A DNA stretch of 64,000 nt, taken from Planctomycetota bacterium. GTDB lineage: Bacteria > Planctomycetota > UBA1135 > UBA2386. The notes below the pieces were generated by a model. It worked only from the letters and a program-made list of their open reading frames with translations, made no database searches and was not told the origin of the DNA. Both the position numbers and the translations under genes were made by a program. Shown one piece after another: positions 46,654 through 56,132 of the stretch; the stretch's first letter is position 1; the number at the start of each line of letters is the position of its first letter. The stretch spans positions 62,001-126,000 of the forward strand of contig JAEUHR010000046.1 in NCBI GenBank assembly GCA_016794425.1, read 5' to 3'.

Positions 46654-48263
46654 GAAAGGGACTGCAGCCTACGCCCTGCGAGCAGGGAGGGAAGCAGCGG
46701 CAGCAGGACGGCGATGCCGAGCACCAGCAGCGCGATCACACCGCACCAGTCCTCGTGCTGGAAGTGCACCGAGTTCGACAGCCGGCGCACCGCGGTCGCG
46801 TTCGCGGCCGGCAGCACGACGGCGAGGTCGAGCTCACGCAGCGCCAGCACGAACACCAGCACGCCGGCGGTCCACGCGGCCGGCAGCAGCGGCGGCAGGT
46901 GCAGGCGCAGCGCCCGCGCGGTCGCCGACCGCTGCACCAAGAGGCCCGCTTCTTCGGCGGCGAGCGGCTGCCGCCGCACCTGCGCCGACAGCGTCAGGGC
47001 CGCGAACGGCAGGAGGCGCGCCGCATAGCCGCAGACCGCGAAGCCCCAGCCGGCGTAGAAGTCGCCGCCGAACGCGCGCAGCAGCGCGCTGTCGTGGAAC
47101 GACTGCACCAGCGCGATGCCGAGCAGGATCGCCGGGATCGCCGCCGGCAGCGCGCACAGCAGTTCGAGCAGCGGCCAGCGCCGCGCGGCGCCGCGCGCCA
47201 GCGGCAGCGCCAGCAGCACGACGAACACGGCGGTGCCGATCGCCAGCGCCACCGAGTTCAGCAGCGGCGTCAGCCCCTGGTCCATCGCCTTGGCCCAGCT
47301 CTGCTGCGCGAACTCCAGCGACATCGGCTCCAGCCGCTGCGCCGAGCCGAGCACCCAGCGTCCGAGCACGAACACCGGCAGGCCGATGCCGAAGCCGAGG
47401 TAGACGAGCGGCACCGCCAGCAGCGGCCAGCGCCAGGCCCCGAGCGGTCGCACCGGCAGCGGTCGCGCGACGCCGCGGTCCGGTGCGTTGCCGCGCAGCC
47501 GCAGCGCGAGCCACAACAGGCAGCCGAGGGCGACCAGGAACGGCAGCGCGGCGGTGATCGGGCTCTGCAGTTCGGCGAACGTGGTGCCGACGGTGCGGCG
47601 GTTCCAGCGCGCCAGCAGACCTTCGGCGTAGGTCAGCCAGGTCTTGCCCTTCACGGTCAGGAACTCCGGTACGCCGTAGTCGGCGAGCGCGAACAGGAAC
47701 GCGAGCAGGCAGCCGGCCAGCAGTTCCGGCGCGATCGCGCGCACGAGCCACAGTTCGGCGCGGGCCCGGCCGCGCAGCAGCCACGCGGCCTCGTAGGCGC
47801 GGCCGTCGACCGAACGCAGGCCGCGCGCAGTCAGCACCGCGACGAACGGCGCGTGGGCGATGCCGAGCAGCAGCGCGCAGGGCCAGAAACCGGCGGCGTC
47901 GACGACGTCGGCGAGGCCCATCGCGACGAAGATCGGCGGCACCACCAGCGGCGCCACGCCGAGCGGGCCGAGCCAGCCGCCGCCCGGCAGGTCGCGGCCG
48001 GTCGTGACCCAGGCGTGCAGGCCGCCGAGCAGCAGCGACACGGCGGTCGCCGCGAGGCCGACCTGCAGCGAGGCCCACATCTGCCGCAGTGCGGCCCGGT
48101 CGGCGGCGAGCGCGGTCCACGCTTCGAGCGTGAAGCCGTCCGGGCCCTGGAACGTGCCGACCAGCACGCTGCCGAGCGGCAGCAGCACGAACGCGACCAG
48201 GAATGCGAAGGCCGCCAGCAGCGGCCACGATGCCGGCGTCAGCGATCGCGCCAGCGCCTTCAC
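46650..48263 (-). CDS. ABC transporter permease, FbpB-type (duplicated)
   Basis: A 537-residue permease with about 12 membrane helices. It is made of two BPD_transp_1 units, as in iron(III) permeases FbpB/FutB. Both EAA loops are visible: AYEAAWLLRGRARAELW near 175 and AEEAGLLVQRSATARALRL near 455, each with the E-A-A-x3-G/R core that contacts the ATPase. The start is GTG at 48263, overlapping the binding-protein stop. The transported ion is inferred from the family and from the companion binding protein. Confidence 0.92.
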   Translation of the reverse strand: MKALARSLTPASWPLLAAFAFLVAFVLLPLGSVLVGTFQGPDGFTLEAWTALAADRAALRQMWASLQVGLAATAVSLLLGGLHAWVTTGRDLPGGGWLGPLGVAPLVVPPIFVAMGLADVVDAAGFWPCALLLGIAHAPFVAVLTARGLRSVDGRAYEAAWLLRGRARAELWLVRAIAPELLAGCLLAFLFALADYGVPEFLTVKGKTWLTYAEGLLARWNRRTVGTTFAELQSPITAALPFLVALGCLLWLALRLRGNAPDRGVARPLPVRPLGAWRWPLLAVPLVYLGFGIGLPVFVLGRWVLGSAQRLEPMSLEFAQQSWAKAMDQGLTPLLNSVALAIGTAVFVVLLALPLARGAARRWPLLELLCALPAAIPAILLGIALVQSFHDSALLRAFGGDFYAGWGFAVCGYAARLLPFAALTLSAQVRRQPLAAEEAGLLVQRSATARALRLHLPPLLPAAWTAGVLVFVLALRELDLAVVLPAANATAVRRLSNSVHFQHEDWCGVIALLVLGIAVLLPLLPSLLAGRRLQSLS

Positions 48264-49282
48264 GACCCGAACCGCTGTTCCCACTCGATCAGGCAGCGCG
48301 ACAGGTTCGCCGCCGTCCACTCGACGTCCCACTGCATCGCGCGGAACGTGCCGGCCGGCAGGATCGCCGGGTCGTCGGGTCCCTTGACGCCTTCACGCAG
48401 CGGGATCTGGGCGCCTTCGGCCGCGGCCAGCAGAGCCTCGGTCTCGCGCGCGAGGATCTTGTCGATCAGCTGCTTGCCGGCGGCCTGGTTCGGCCCGCCC
48501 TTGATCAGTGCGACCGAGTTCGGGATCAGCATCGTGCCGACGCCGCCGTCGTGCTGGTCCGGGAACACGCAGGCGACCGGGAAGCCCTTGCTCTTGGCGA
48601 CGTGATAGTCGTCCGTGTCGGTGAACGCCCACGCCAGCTTGCCGTCGCGGACCTCGCGCAAGCTGGCGCCGTTGCCGGCCAGCAGCTTGACCTCGTTGGT
48701 GAACAGGCCGTCGAGGAAGCGCGTGAACGCTTCGTCGCCGAGCAGCTGGCGCAGCGCCGTGAAGTGGGTCAGCGTCGTGCCGGTCTTCGGCTTCGCCACG
48801 CCGCAGCGGCCCTTCCACTTCGGATCGACGAGGTCGGCGTAGCTGGTCGGCCAGGTCTTCGGATCCGGCAGCAGCTCGGTGTTGACGACCAGGATGCGCG
48901 CGCGCGCCGCGAATCCGGTCCACCGCTGCAGCGGGTCGCGCCAGGCCGCCGGCACGTCGCGCGCCACCGGCGAGTCGTACGGCTCGAGCAGGCCCGCCTG
49001 CGCCAGCCGCACGGTGTGCGCGAGCTCGTTGTTCCAGAACACGGTGCAGCGCGGGTTGCCGCGCTCCTCGAGCAGCGCGCTGACGAGGCCGACCGTCTTC
49101 GCGGCCTCGCTGTCGTGCCGCTGCACGAGGTCGATCTGCAGCTCCTGCGCGAAGCGGTTCAGCAGCGGTTCGCTGAACTGCTGGTCGAGGGCGACGTAGA
49201 TCGTCGGTCGGGCCGCGGGTTCGAGGGCGTCGGCGCCGCAGGCGGCGAGCAGGGACAGCAACAACGGGGTTCGGCAGCGCAT
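48260..49282 (-). CDS. ABC transporter substrate-binding lipoprotein, Fe(III)-type
   Basis: A 340-residue lipoprotein (lipobox LLAAC near residues 11-15). It follows the FbpA/FutA binding-protein plan: TIYVALDQQFSEPLL near 27, VFWNNELAHTVRL near 81, TGFAARARILVVNT near 122, then WAFTDTDDYHVA near 215, where iron-binding Tyr residues usually lie, and GTMLIPNSVALIKG near 247. It probably binds ferric iron or a small anion complex in the periplasm. It is followed by its own permease and ATPase with 4-base overlaps. The phosphatase/cytochrome c'-like gene lies 55 bases upstream. Confidence 0.88.
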   Translation of the reverse strand: MRCRTPLLLSLLAACGADALEPAARPTIYVALDQQFSEPLLNRFAQELQIDLVQRHDSEAAKTVGLVSALLEERGNPRCTVFWNNELAHTVRLAQAGLLEPYDSPVARDVPAAWRDPLQRWTGFAARARILVVNTELLPDPKTWPTSYADLVDPKWKGRCGVAKPKTGTTLTHFTALRQLLGDEAFTRFLDGLFTNEVKLLAGNGASLREVRDGKLAWAFTDTDDYHVAKSKGFPVACVFPDQHDGGVGTMLIPNSVALIKGGPNQAAGKQLIDKILARETEALLAAAEGAQIPLREGVKGPDDPAILPAGTFRAMQWDVEWTAANLSRCLIEWEQRFGS

Positions 49283-49337
49283 CAGTGGCTCGGGTCGGGG
49301 TTGGCAGAGGCAGGCCGCGGCGCTGCCGCCGGCGGAG

Positions 49338-50303
49338 TCAGTTGTCGCGGTAGCCCTTGTGGCAGTCCTTGCAGCCCTTCTCGATCGCGGTCATCAGTTC
49401 CGCGGCCTTTGCGGCGTTGCCGCCGGCGACCGCCGCATCGAGCTGTGCCGTCAGGTCGATCGAGTGCCGCAGCTGGGTCTGGTAGTCGGCCGGCAGTTTG
49501 ACGCTGTCGGCGTCCTGCTGCAGGTTCGCGAACAGCCGCGCCAGGCGGCTCGCTTCCTTGGTGGCCACCAGGTCGGGGTGGTCCGCGGGCGCCTTCCAGC
49601 CCGCAGCCTTGGCCTGTTTGACCAGGTCCCACACCAGGTCGATCTCGGACATCGTCGCGACCATGCCGGACACCTTGCTGATGCTCGGGAAGCCCTGCGG
49701 ATCGGCGTGCAGCTGGCCCGCGTCCATCGGCTTCGCTTCGCGCACCGCCTTCCAGAGACCCTTGTAGCTGGCCGAGGTGCCCGAGACCTCCATGCGGCTG
49801 CAGGCCTGCTCCGGCGTCAGCTTGCCGGCGAGCACGCTGGCGCTGCCCAGCGCCGCGGCGCTGCGGTGCTTGCCGTGATGGCAGTGCATGTAGACCGGGC
49901 CGGGCAGCGAGCTGATCGCCTGCGCGAGTTGCTGCTGCCGCTCCGGTGTCACGGTGTCGTAGCTGATCGGCAGGTGCACGTAGCGGATGCCGAGCTTCTC
50001 GGCCGTCGCGACGTCGGGCGTGGCGCCGTCGACCGAGATCACGGTCTTGATGCCCATCGCCGCCAGCGTGTGCAGCCCCTCTTCGCCCTCCGGCACGCCG
50101 CCGCTGATCAGGCCGGGCGCGTAGGCGACCACGTTGTGCAGGCCGGGCAGCGCGGCCGGCTTGGCGGCGTCGAGCGCCGGCGGGGCGACCGACGCGGTTT
50201 GCGGCGCGTGGCCGGAGGTCTGCTGGCAGGCGCCGAACAGCGCGGCCGCCAACAGCAGTTGCGCGATGCGGTGACGAGGAGAGGCGGGGGTCATAAGGCT
50301 CAT
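49338..50303 (-). CDS. Exported dual-specificity phosphatase-like protein fused to a cytochrome c'-like heme domain
   Basis: A 321-residue lipoprotein (lipobox LFGAC with the Cys at 26). Residues about 52-175 match the dual-specificity/tyrosine phosphatase fold: GIKTVISVDGATPD near 84, then the P-loop H140-C141-H-H-G-K-H-R147-S, which satisfies HCx5R. Residues about 200-321 are helical and end in C311-K-D-C314-H315-K-G-Y-R, the C-terminal heme motif placement of cytochrome c'. So one chain seems to combine a phosphatase-like P-loop and a covalent heme, both in the periplasm. It leads the iron transporter/pentaheme operon. An alternative start is the ATG at 50294. The phosphatase activity is uncertain. 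Confidence 0.82.
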   Translation of the reverse strand: MSLMTPASPRHRIAQLLLAAALFGACQQTSGHAPQTASVAPPALDAAKPAALPGLHNVVAYAPGLISGGVPEGEEGLHTLAAMGIKTVISVDGATPDVATAEKLGIRYVHLPISYDTVTPERQQQLAQAISSLPGPVYMHCHHGKHRSAAALGSASVLAGKLTPEQACSRMEVSGTSASYKGLWKAVREAKPMDAGQLHADPQGFPSISKVSGMVATMSEIDLVWDLVKQAKAAGWKAPADHPDLVATKEASRLARLFANLQQDADSVKLPADYQTQLRHSIDLTAQLDAAVAGGNAAKAAELMTAIEKGCKDCHKGYRDN

Positions 50304-50335
50304 GGGTGCGGGATCGAGGCAACCAGCGTGCCAGC

Positions 50336-51772
<1,437 letters not shown>

Positions 51773-51786
51773 GGGGCCTGCGTCGG

Positions 51787-51801
51787 GCAAGTACCGATCC
51801 C
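51787..51801 (-). promoter_or_regulatory. Possible sigma-54 promoter of the NtrC-type regulator
   Basis: On the minus strand, GG at 51800-51799 and GC at 51788-51787 are separated by exactly 10 bases, with TTGC at the -12 box (GGATCGGTACTTGC). The -24 box is only a partial match. It lies about 14 bases before the regulator ATG, which could mean autoregulation with a very short leader. Confidence 0.25.
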
Positions 51802-51842
51802 GTCGGCCGGCGGCGGTCCTGCGGCCGGCTGGTGACAGCGGC

Positions 51843-51870
51843 ATGACACCACGTTCCCGCGGCGTAACGA
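51843..51870 (+). promoter_or_regulatory. Candidate promoter of the small basic secreted protein
   Basis: ATGACA (51843-51848), a 16-base spacer, then TAACGA (51865-51870), about 77 bases before the ATG at 51948. Unlike most starts in the window, the gene has a normal leader with an AGGAG site. Confidence 0.35.
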
Positions 51871-51947
51871 AACCGTTCGCGCGCGCCCGTGGGCTCGCGT
51901 GGTCCGGCGCCGTAGCCCGCGCCCTTCCGAGCCCCAGGAGCCCGACC

Positions 51948-52412
51948 ATGCTGCGTTTCCTCATGCTGACCCTCTGCCTCTGTTCCTTGGCAACGGCCCA
52001 ACGCGATCGCGACGGCCGCCCCGGCCCCGAGCCGGTGCGGCAACTGCGCCACCGCATCGAAGCCTTGCGCGAACGCGTGCGCGACCACCTGCAGCAGCAG
52101 GGCGACACGCCGCGCGAACGGCCCGCGGACGGCGCGGCCAGGGACCGGCGGCCGCGGGGCCAGCGCGACGCCGGAGCGGCGCGGTCCCGCTCGGGCCACC
52201 GACCGCCGCCGCGCCGCGGCCACGATGCCGGTCCGCGCGGTGCCGACCGGCGTCCGGACGCGGTGCTGCGCCAGCGCATCCAGCGGCTCGAGGGGCGGCT
52301 GCGGCACCTGCGCCAGCTGGCCGGCGAACGGCCGGAGCGGCACCGTCGCGGCGGCGACGGTTCGCGCGGTCCGCGGGGGCCGCGGCGGCCGGAGCGCTCG
52401 GTGGACGCCTGA
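51948..52412 (+). CDS. Small secreted, very Arg-rich protein
   Basis: A 154-residue exported protein with a signal peptide (MLRFLMLTLCLCSLATA). The mature part is strongly basic. It has two amphipathic heptad-like helices, QLRHRIEALRERVRDHLQQ near 29-47 and LRQRIQRLEGRLRHLRQLA near 106-124, separated by an Arg/Gly/Pro-rich stretch. It has no known catalytic motif. It sits between the response regulator (divergent) and the histidine kinase (convergent), as periplasmic accessory proteins such as CpxP do in other systems. It may therefore be a target or a modulator of the pathway; that is inference. AGGAG lies 7 bases before the ATG. Confidence 0.65.
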   Translation: MLRFLMLTLCLCSLATAQRDRDGRPGPEPVRQLRHRIEALRERVRDHLQQQGDTPRERPADGAARDRRPRGQRDAGAARSRSGHRPPPRRGHDAGPRGADRRPDAVLRQRIQRLEGRLRHLRQLAGERPERHRRGGDGSRGPRGPRRPERSVDA

Positions 52413-52427
52413 CCGGCCTCAGGCCGG
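52413..52427. terminator. Palindromic hairpin between the basic secreted protein and kinase genes
   Basis: CCGGCC and GGCCGG flank TCA, which is the kinase stop codon on the minus strand. The element spans the whole 6-base gap between the convergent stops and could end both transcripts. No T tract. Confidence 0.35.
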
Positions 52428-53924
52428 CCGGCGCCGCGGCAGCCAGACCACGAACGTGGCGCCGGCGCCGGGTTCGGACGTGACGTCGATGCGCCCGCCG
52501 TGGGCGGTCACGATGCCGTAGGAGACCGAGAGCCCGAGGCCGGAGCCGCGGCGGGACGGGTCGCGATCGGCACCGCGGGTCGTGAAGAACGGCTCGAACA
52601 GGTGCGGCAGGTCGGCCGCGGCGATGCCGACGCCGGTGTCGGCCACGGTGATGCGCACGCCGTCGAAGGCCTCGGTCACGGTGGTCCGCAGCGTGCCGCC
52701 GTTCGGCATCGCCTGCAGCGCGTTCGTGCACAGGTTCACGACGACCTGGTGCAGGGCGTCCGCATCGGCGTGCACGATCGCCGGCGCCAGGGTGCGTTCG
52801 ACTGCGACCGCCTGCCGCCGCGCCGCCGGTTCGCACAGCCGCAGGGCGTCCTCGACGACGGCTGCCACGTCGACATCGGCGCTGCGATCGACCGAGCGGC
52901 GCGCGAAGCGCAGCAGCTGCTGCACGATGCCGGTGGCGCGATCGGCGGCGCGCGTGATCACGCCCAGCGTCTCGCGCCGCTCCGCGTCGTCCTCGCCGGC
53001 CAGCAGTTCGGCCGCGCAGCCGCGGATGCCGCCGATCACGTTGTGGAACTCGTGCGCGATGCCGCCGGCCAGCGTGCCCAGCGCCGCGAGCCGTTCGGCC
53101 TGCGCCAGCTGCCGGTGCGACGTGTGCAGGTCGGCGAGGGCCTGCTGCAGGTCGGCGGTGCGGTGCTGGACCTCGACCTCGAGGCCGGCCGCGAGCTGTT
53201 GCAGCGACGCGCGCGACGTGCGCAGCTGCTCGGCCATGCGCTCGAAGTCGCGCGCCAGGTCACCCAGCTCGTCGGCCCGCGCCGGCGGCAGGTCGATCGC
53301 CAGGTCGCCGGCGGCGATGCGCTGCGTCGCGCGGCGCAACCGGGAGGTCGGCCGCACGACCAGCAGGTGCAGGCCGGCGCCGAGCACGGCCAGCAGCAGC
53401 AGCAGCGCGACGGCGACCAGCGTCACGTGCGTCGTGCGCAGTTCGCCGGCGAACGCCTCCGTGCGGCGTCCCTGCTCGGCGGTCCACGCGCGCAGCCGTT
53501 CGTCGATGCGCGCGCCGTTGCGCCGCTGCATCTCGTCGGCCAGCGCGCGCACGTTGCGCAGCTGCTGTTCGCCGCGCTTCTGGTCGTCGGCTTCGATCGC
53601 CGCGCGCACGGTGGCGACGTCGGCGCCCAGCAGCTCGAACGGCAGGTCGCGCAGCGCGCGCTGGCGCGCCGCAGTCGTGTGGGCGATCAGGTCGATCAGC
53701 ACCTGGCGGCTCGCCGCGGTCTGCTGCTCGGCGAACGCGTGCATCGCCGCGGCGCCCTGCTGCAGCAGCGCTTCGCCGTGCCGCGCGAACGCCTGCGCGG
53801 TGCGCGGCACGACGAACGTCGTCAGCACCAGCGCGAACAGCAGCAGCAGCCCGCACAGCGCCGTGGCGAGGTGGGTGCCGAGCCGCGAGCCGAGCCGACC
53901 GCGCAGTGGCGGCGAGGCGGTCAT
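52419..53924 (-). CDS. Membrane sensor histidine kinase
   Basis: A 501-residue kinase: TM1 (about 20-40), an extracytoplasmic helical sensor region (about 45-165), TM2 (about 168-190), HAMP (about 190-243), a coiled coil (about 243-275), then the DHp H-box GGIAHEFHN with the phospho-acceptor H291. The ATPase domain has NLCTNALQAM (N box), DTGVGI (G1), FEPFFTTRG (F) and GSGLGLSVSYGIV (G2). It overlaps the stop of a binding-protein gene by ATGA, so the binding protein probably feeds it a signal. Its likely partner is the NtrC-type regulator at 50336-51772. Confidence 0.94.
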   Translation of the reverse strand: MTASPPLRGRLGSRLGTHLATALCGLLLLFALVLTTFVVPRTAQAFARHGEALLQQGAAAMHAFAEQQTAASRQVLIDLIAHTTAARQRALRDLPFELLGADVATVRAAIEADDQKRGEQQLRNVRALADEMQRRNGARIDERLRAWTAEQGRRTEAFAGELRTTHVTLVAVALLLLLAVLGAGLHLLVVRPTSRLRRATQRIAAGDLAIDLPPARADELGDLARDFERMAEQLRTSRASLQQLAAGLEVEVQHRTADLQQALADLHTSHRQLAQAERLAALGTLAGGIAHEFHNVIGGIRGCAAELLAGEDDAERRETLGVITRAADRATGIVQQLLRFARRSVDRSADVDVAAVVEDALRLCEPAARRQAVAVERTLAPAIVHADADALHQVVVNLCTNALQAMPNGGTLRTTVTEAFDGVRITVADTGVGIAAADLPHLFEPFFTTRGADRDPSRRGSGLGLSVSYGIVTAHGGRIDVTSEPGAGATFVVWLPRRRPA

Positions 53925-54901
53925 CGGCCGACCTCGTCGTCGAGCAGTTCGTCGGCGACCGCCAGGATCGACAGCGGCAGTTCGATGCCGTCGCGGCGCG
54001 CCGCGCCGAGGTTGACCTTGACCAGCGTGCCCTGCATGCGATCGATCGGCAGGCTGCCCGGGGCCGCACCCTGCAGCACGCGCACGGCCAGGGCCGCCGC
54101 GCGCCGGCCGTGCACGCCGTAGTCGACCGTGACGCCGACATGGGCGCCGTCGGCGGGGCCGGTCGCGGCCGTGGTCAGCAGCGGCAGTCGGGCGGGGCCG
54201 AGGCCGCGCCGCACGGCGCCGAGGTCGCGGTAGACCGTCAGGTCGATCGGAATCCAGATCGCCTCGACGCCGGATGCCACCAGGGCGCGCACGGCGCGTT
54301 CGACGTCGTTGGTGTCGACCGCCACCGATTCGACCAGCGCGACCGCCGGCGCGCCTTCCTGCGCGAGGTGCCCGCGCATCGTCGCGACCTCGGCGCCGCT
54401 GACGACGCCGCTCGTGCGCGAACGGATCACGCCGAGCCGGCCCAGCTGCGGCACCGCCAGCCGGAACGCGTCCAGCACCGCCGCCGGCCCGATCCGGTTG
54501 CTGGCGCCGCACAGGTTGGTGCCGGAACCGTTCCAGTCGGCGACGACGCCGCTGGCCACCGCATCGCTGACCGCGGCGAACACGATCGGCACCGAGCGCA
54601 GGTGTTCCTTGGCCAGCAGCGCCGCCTGCGTGCCGAGCGCGAACACCAGATCGCAGCGCGCTTCGCGCAGCGCCGTCAGTGCGGCCGTGGCGCGCGCCGC
54701 ATCGGCCGCGGCGTGCTGCTCGACGAAGGCCACCGCGACGCCGGCCTGCTGCAGGCCGGCGCGGATGCCGGCCAGCGTCGCCAGGTCGTTCGGCGACTCG
54801 TGCCACAGGAACACACCGCAGCGCCTCGGGACCGGCTGCTGGGCCGCTGCGGCGGCGGCGAGCCAGGCGCCGAGGAGGATCGCGAAGGGGCGCGCGTGCA
54901 T
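53921..54901 (-). CDS. Periplasmic ABC_sub_bind-type binding protein coupled to the kinase
   Basis: A 326-residue exported protein (signal MHARPFAILLGAWLAAAAAA). The fold marks are those of the ABC_sub_bind (TrpX-like) family: HESPNDLATLAGIRAGL near 34, CDLVFALGTQAALLAKEHL near 83, VPIVFAAVSDAVASGVV near 104, the LGRLGVIRSR strand near 154, and VGVTVDYGVHGRRAAALAV near 263, with the typical final KVNLGAARRDGIELP. No permease or ATPase is near. Its stop overlaps the kinase start, so it most likely serves as a ligand sensor rather than a transporter part. The ligand is unknown. Confidence 0.85.
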   Translation of the reverse strand: MHARPFAILLGAWLAAAAAAQQPVPRRCGVFLWHESPNDLATLAGIRAGLQQAGVAVAFVEQHAAADAARATAALTALREARCDLVFALGTQAALLAKEHLRSVPIVFAAVSDAVASGVVADWNGSGTNLCGASNRIGPAAVLDAFRLAVPQLGRLGVIRSRTSGVVSGAEVATMRGHLAQEGAPAVALVESVAVDTNDVERAVRALVASGVEAIWIPIDLTVYRDLGAVRRGLGPARLPLLTTAATGPADGAHVGVTVDYGVHGRRAAALAVRVLQGAAPGSLPIDRMQGTLVKVNLGAARRDGIELPLSILAVADELLDDEVGR

Positions 54902-54950
54902 GGGCGGGTGGCATACCAGAAGCCGCCGCGGTGCGCCGTGGGGCACCCGG

Positions 54951-54978
54951 TTGACGTTCCTGCCAAGAGCTTTACAGT
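54951..54978 (+). promoter_or_regulatory. ispH promoter
   Basis: TTGACG (54951-54956), a 16-base spacer, then TACAGT (54973-54978). AAGAGG (54987-54992) sits 6 bases before the ATG as ribosome site. It is one of the few complete promoter-plus-ribosome-site sets in the window. Confidence 0.6.
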
Positions 54979-54998
54979 GCAAAGCCAAGAGGCATGGC

Positions 54999-55847
54999 AT
55001 GTTGATCCTGCGAGCAGACGAGATGGGCATGTGCTTCGGCGTGCGCGATGCGCTCGCGGCCCTCGATGCGATCGAAGTGCCGGCGGACGTCACGATCCAC
55101 GGCGAACTCGTGCACAACCCCGACGTGTTGCGCGACCTGGACCGGCGCGGCTTCCGGCGGTCGCCCGAGCAGGCGCGCACGGTGCCGGCGACACCGTCGG
55201 TGCTGATCACCGCCCACGGCGTCAGCGACCGCGAGCGCCAGCGGCTGCACGCGGCCGGCAAGCGGGTGATCGACACGACCTGCCCGCTGGTGCACAAGGC
55301 GCACGCCGCGGCGCGCGCGCTGGCGGCGGCCGGGTGCCGCGTGGTCGTGATCGGCCGGCGCGACCACGTCGAGGTGCGCGGACTGACCGAAGACCTCGAG
55401 CGGCCGATCGTCGTCAGCGACGTCGACGACGTCGCCAGCTGGCCCGACCGGCGGCTCGGGGTGGTCTGCCAGACCACGACGCAGGTCGCCTTCGCCGAGC
55501 GCATCGTGGCCGCGATCCGGGCCGCCAACCCGGCGGCCGAAGTGCACGTCGCCGACACGATCTGCAGTCCGACCAAGGCGCGCATCGCGGCGATCGACGC
55601 GCTGCTGCCGCGCATCGACGCATTGGTCGTCGTCGGCGGCCGCGACTCGAACAACACCCGGCAGCTGGTCGAGCGCGCGCGGCGGGGCGGTGTGCCGACG
55701 CTGCACGCCACCGGCCCCGACGACGTGGCCGCCGGCTGGTTCGCCGGGTGCCGGGTGGTGGGGCTGACCGCCGGCACCTCGACCCCCGATGGCGTGATCG
55801 CCGCCGTGTACGCCCGGCTGGAAGCGATCGGCGCCGGGGCCGGCTAG
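54999..55847 (+). CDS. ispH: 4-hydroxy-3-methylbut-2-enyl diphosphate reductase
   Basis: A 282-residue iron-sulfur enzyme, the last step of the MEP isoprenoid pathway (HMBPP to IPP and DMAPP). The three cluster cysteines are C12 (MGMCFGV), C95 (DTTCPLVHKAH) and C189 (DTICSPTKAR). The substrate histidines lie in GELVHNP near 40, AHGVS near 73 and DHVEVRG near 123, where Val replaces the usual Pro in HPE. QTTTQ near 158 is also typical. It is slightly shorter than most homologues. The ATG at 54999 is chosen because an ATG 5 bases earlier is out of frame. Confidence 0.95.
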   Translation: MLILRADEMGMCFGVRDALAALDAIEVPADVTIHGELVHNPDVLRDLDRRGFRRSPEQARTVPATPSVLITAHGVSDRERQRLHAAGKRVIDTTCPLVHKAHAAARALAAAGCRVVVIGRRDHVEVRGLTEDLERPIVVSDVDDVASWPDRRLGVVCQTTTQVAFAERIVAAIRAANPAAEVHVADTICSPTKARIAAIDALLPRIDALVVVGGRDSNNTRQLVERARRGGVPTLHATGPDDVAAGWFAGCRVVGLTAGTSTPDGVIAAVYARLEAIGAGAG

Positions 55848-55858
55848 GCCGGGGGGCC

Positions 55859-55880
55859 GGGGGCGCCGATCGGTCGCCCC
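55859..55880. terminator. Hairpin downstream of ispH
   Basis: GGGGCG and CGCCCC arms enclose the palindromic CCGATCGG region, starting about 12 bases after the ispH stop. It is GC-rich and lacks a T tract. Probable but unproven terminator. Confidence 0.4.
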
Positions 55881-55977
55881 GATGGCAGGAGTCTTGCGCA
55901 GCCGCGGCGCGCCCGCGACCATTCCGCCCGTGATCGTTCGTCCGAGATTCCCCGTCCGGCCCGACACCTGAGGCCGG

Positions 55978-56016
55978 CCTCGGCGCACCCGCGGAGCGAA
56001 CTCCGTGGCGCCGAGG
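55978..56016 (+). promoter_or_regulatory. Long hairpin upstream of the porin-like gene
   Basis: The outer stem CCTCGGCG (55978-55985) pairs with CGCCGAGG (56009-56016). The inner stem CCGCGGAG pairs with CTCCGTGG (one G-T pair) around a CGAA tetraloop, with a 3-base bulge between the stems. It lies 117 bases before the porin ATG and may be a leader structure or a terminator. Confidence 0.4.
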
Positions 56017-56132
56017 GACCGGGGCCGGTCGGCACCCACTTCCCCACCGCGCTGACGCGCCGTGGATCCCTCGCTGCGCTGTGGGCTCGCGACTCCGGGT
56101 GGTCCCGTCCAACCCTGAACCGAGAAGAACCG

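Larger units (their letters stand above)
55848..56132. other. 285-base intergenic region between ispH and the porin-like gene
   Basis: No gene is seen. It holds two hairpins, a short one just after ispH (55859-55880) and a long one at 55978-56016. The last 100 bases are the porin-gene leader, with GAGAAG about 6 bases before the ATG. Confidence 0.6.
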
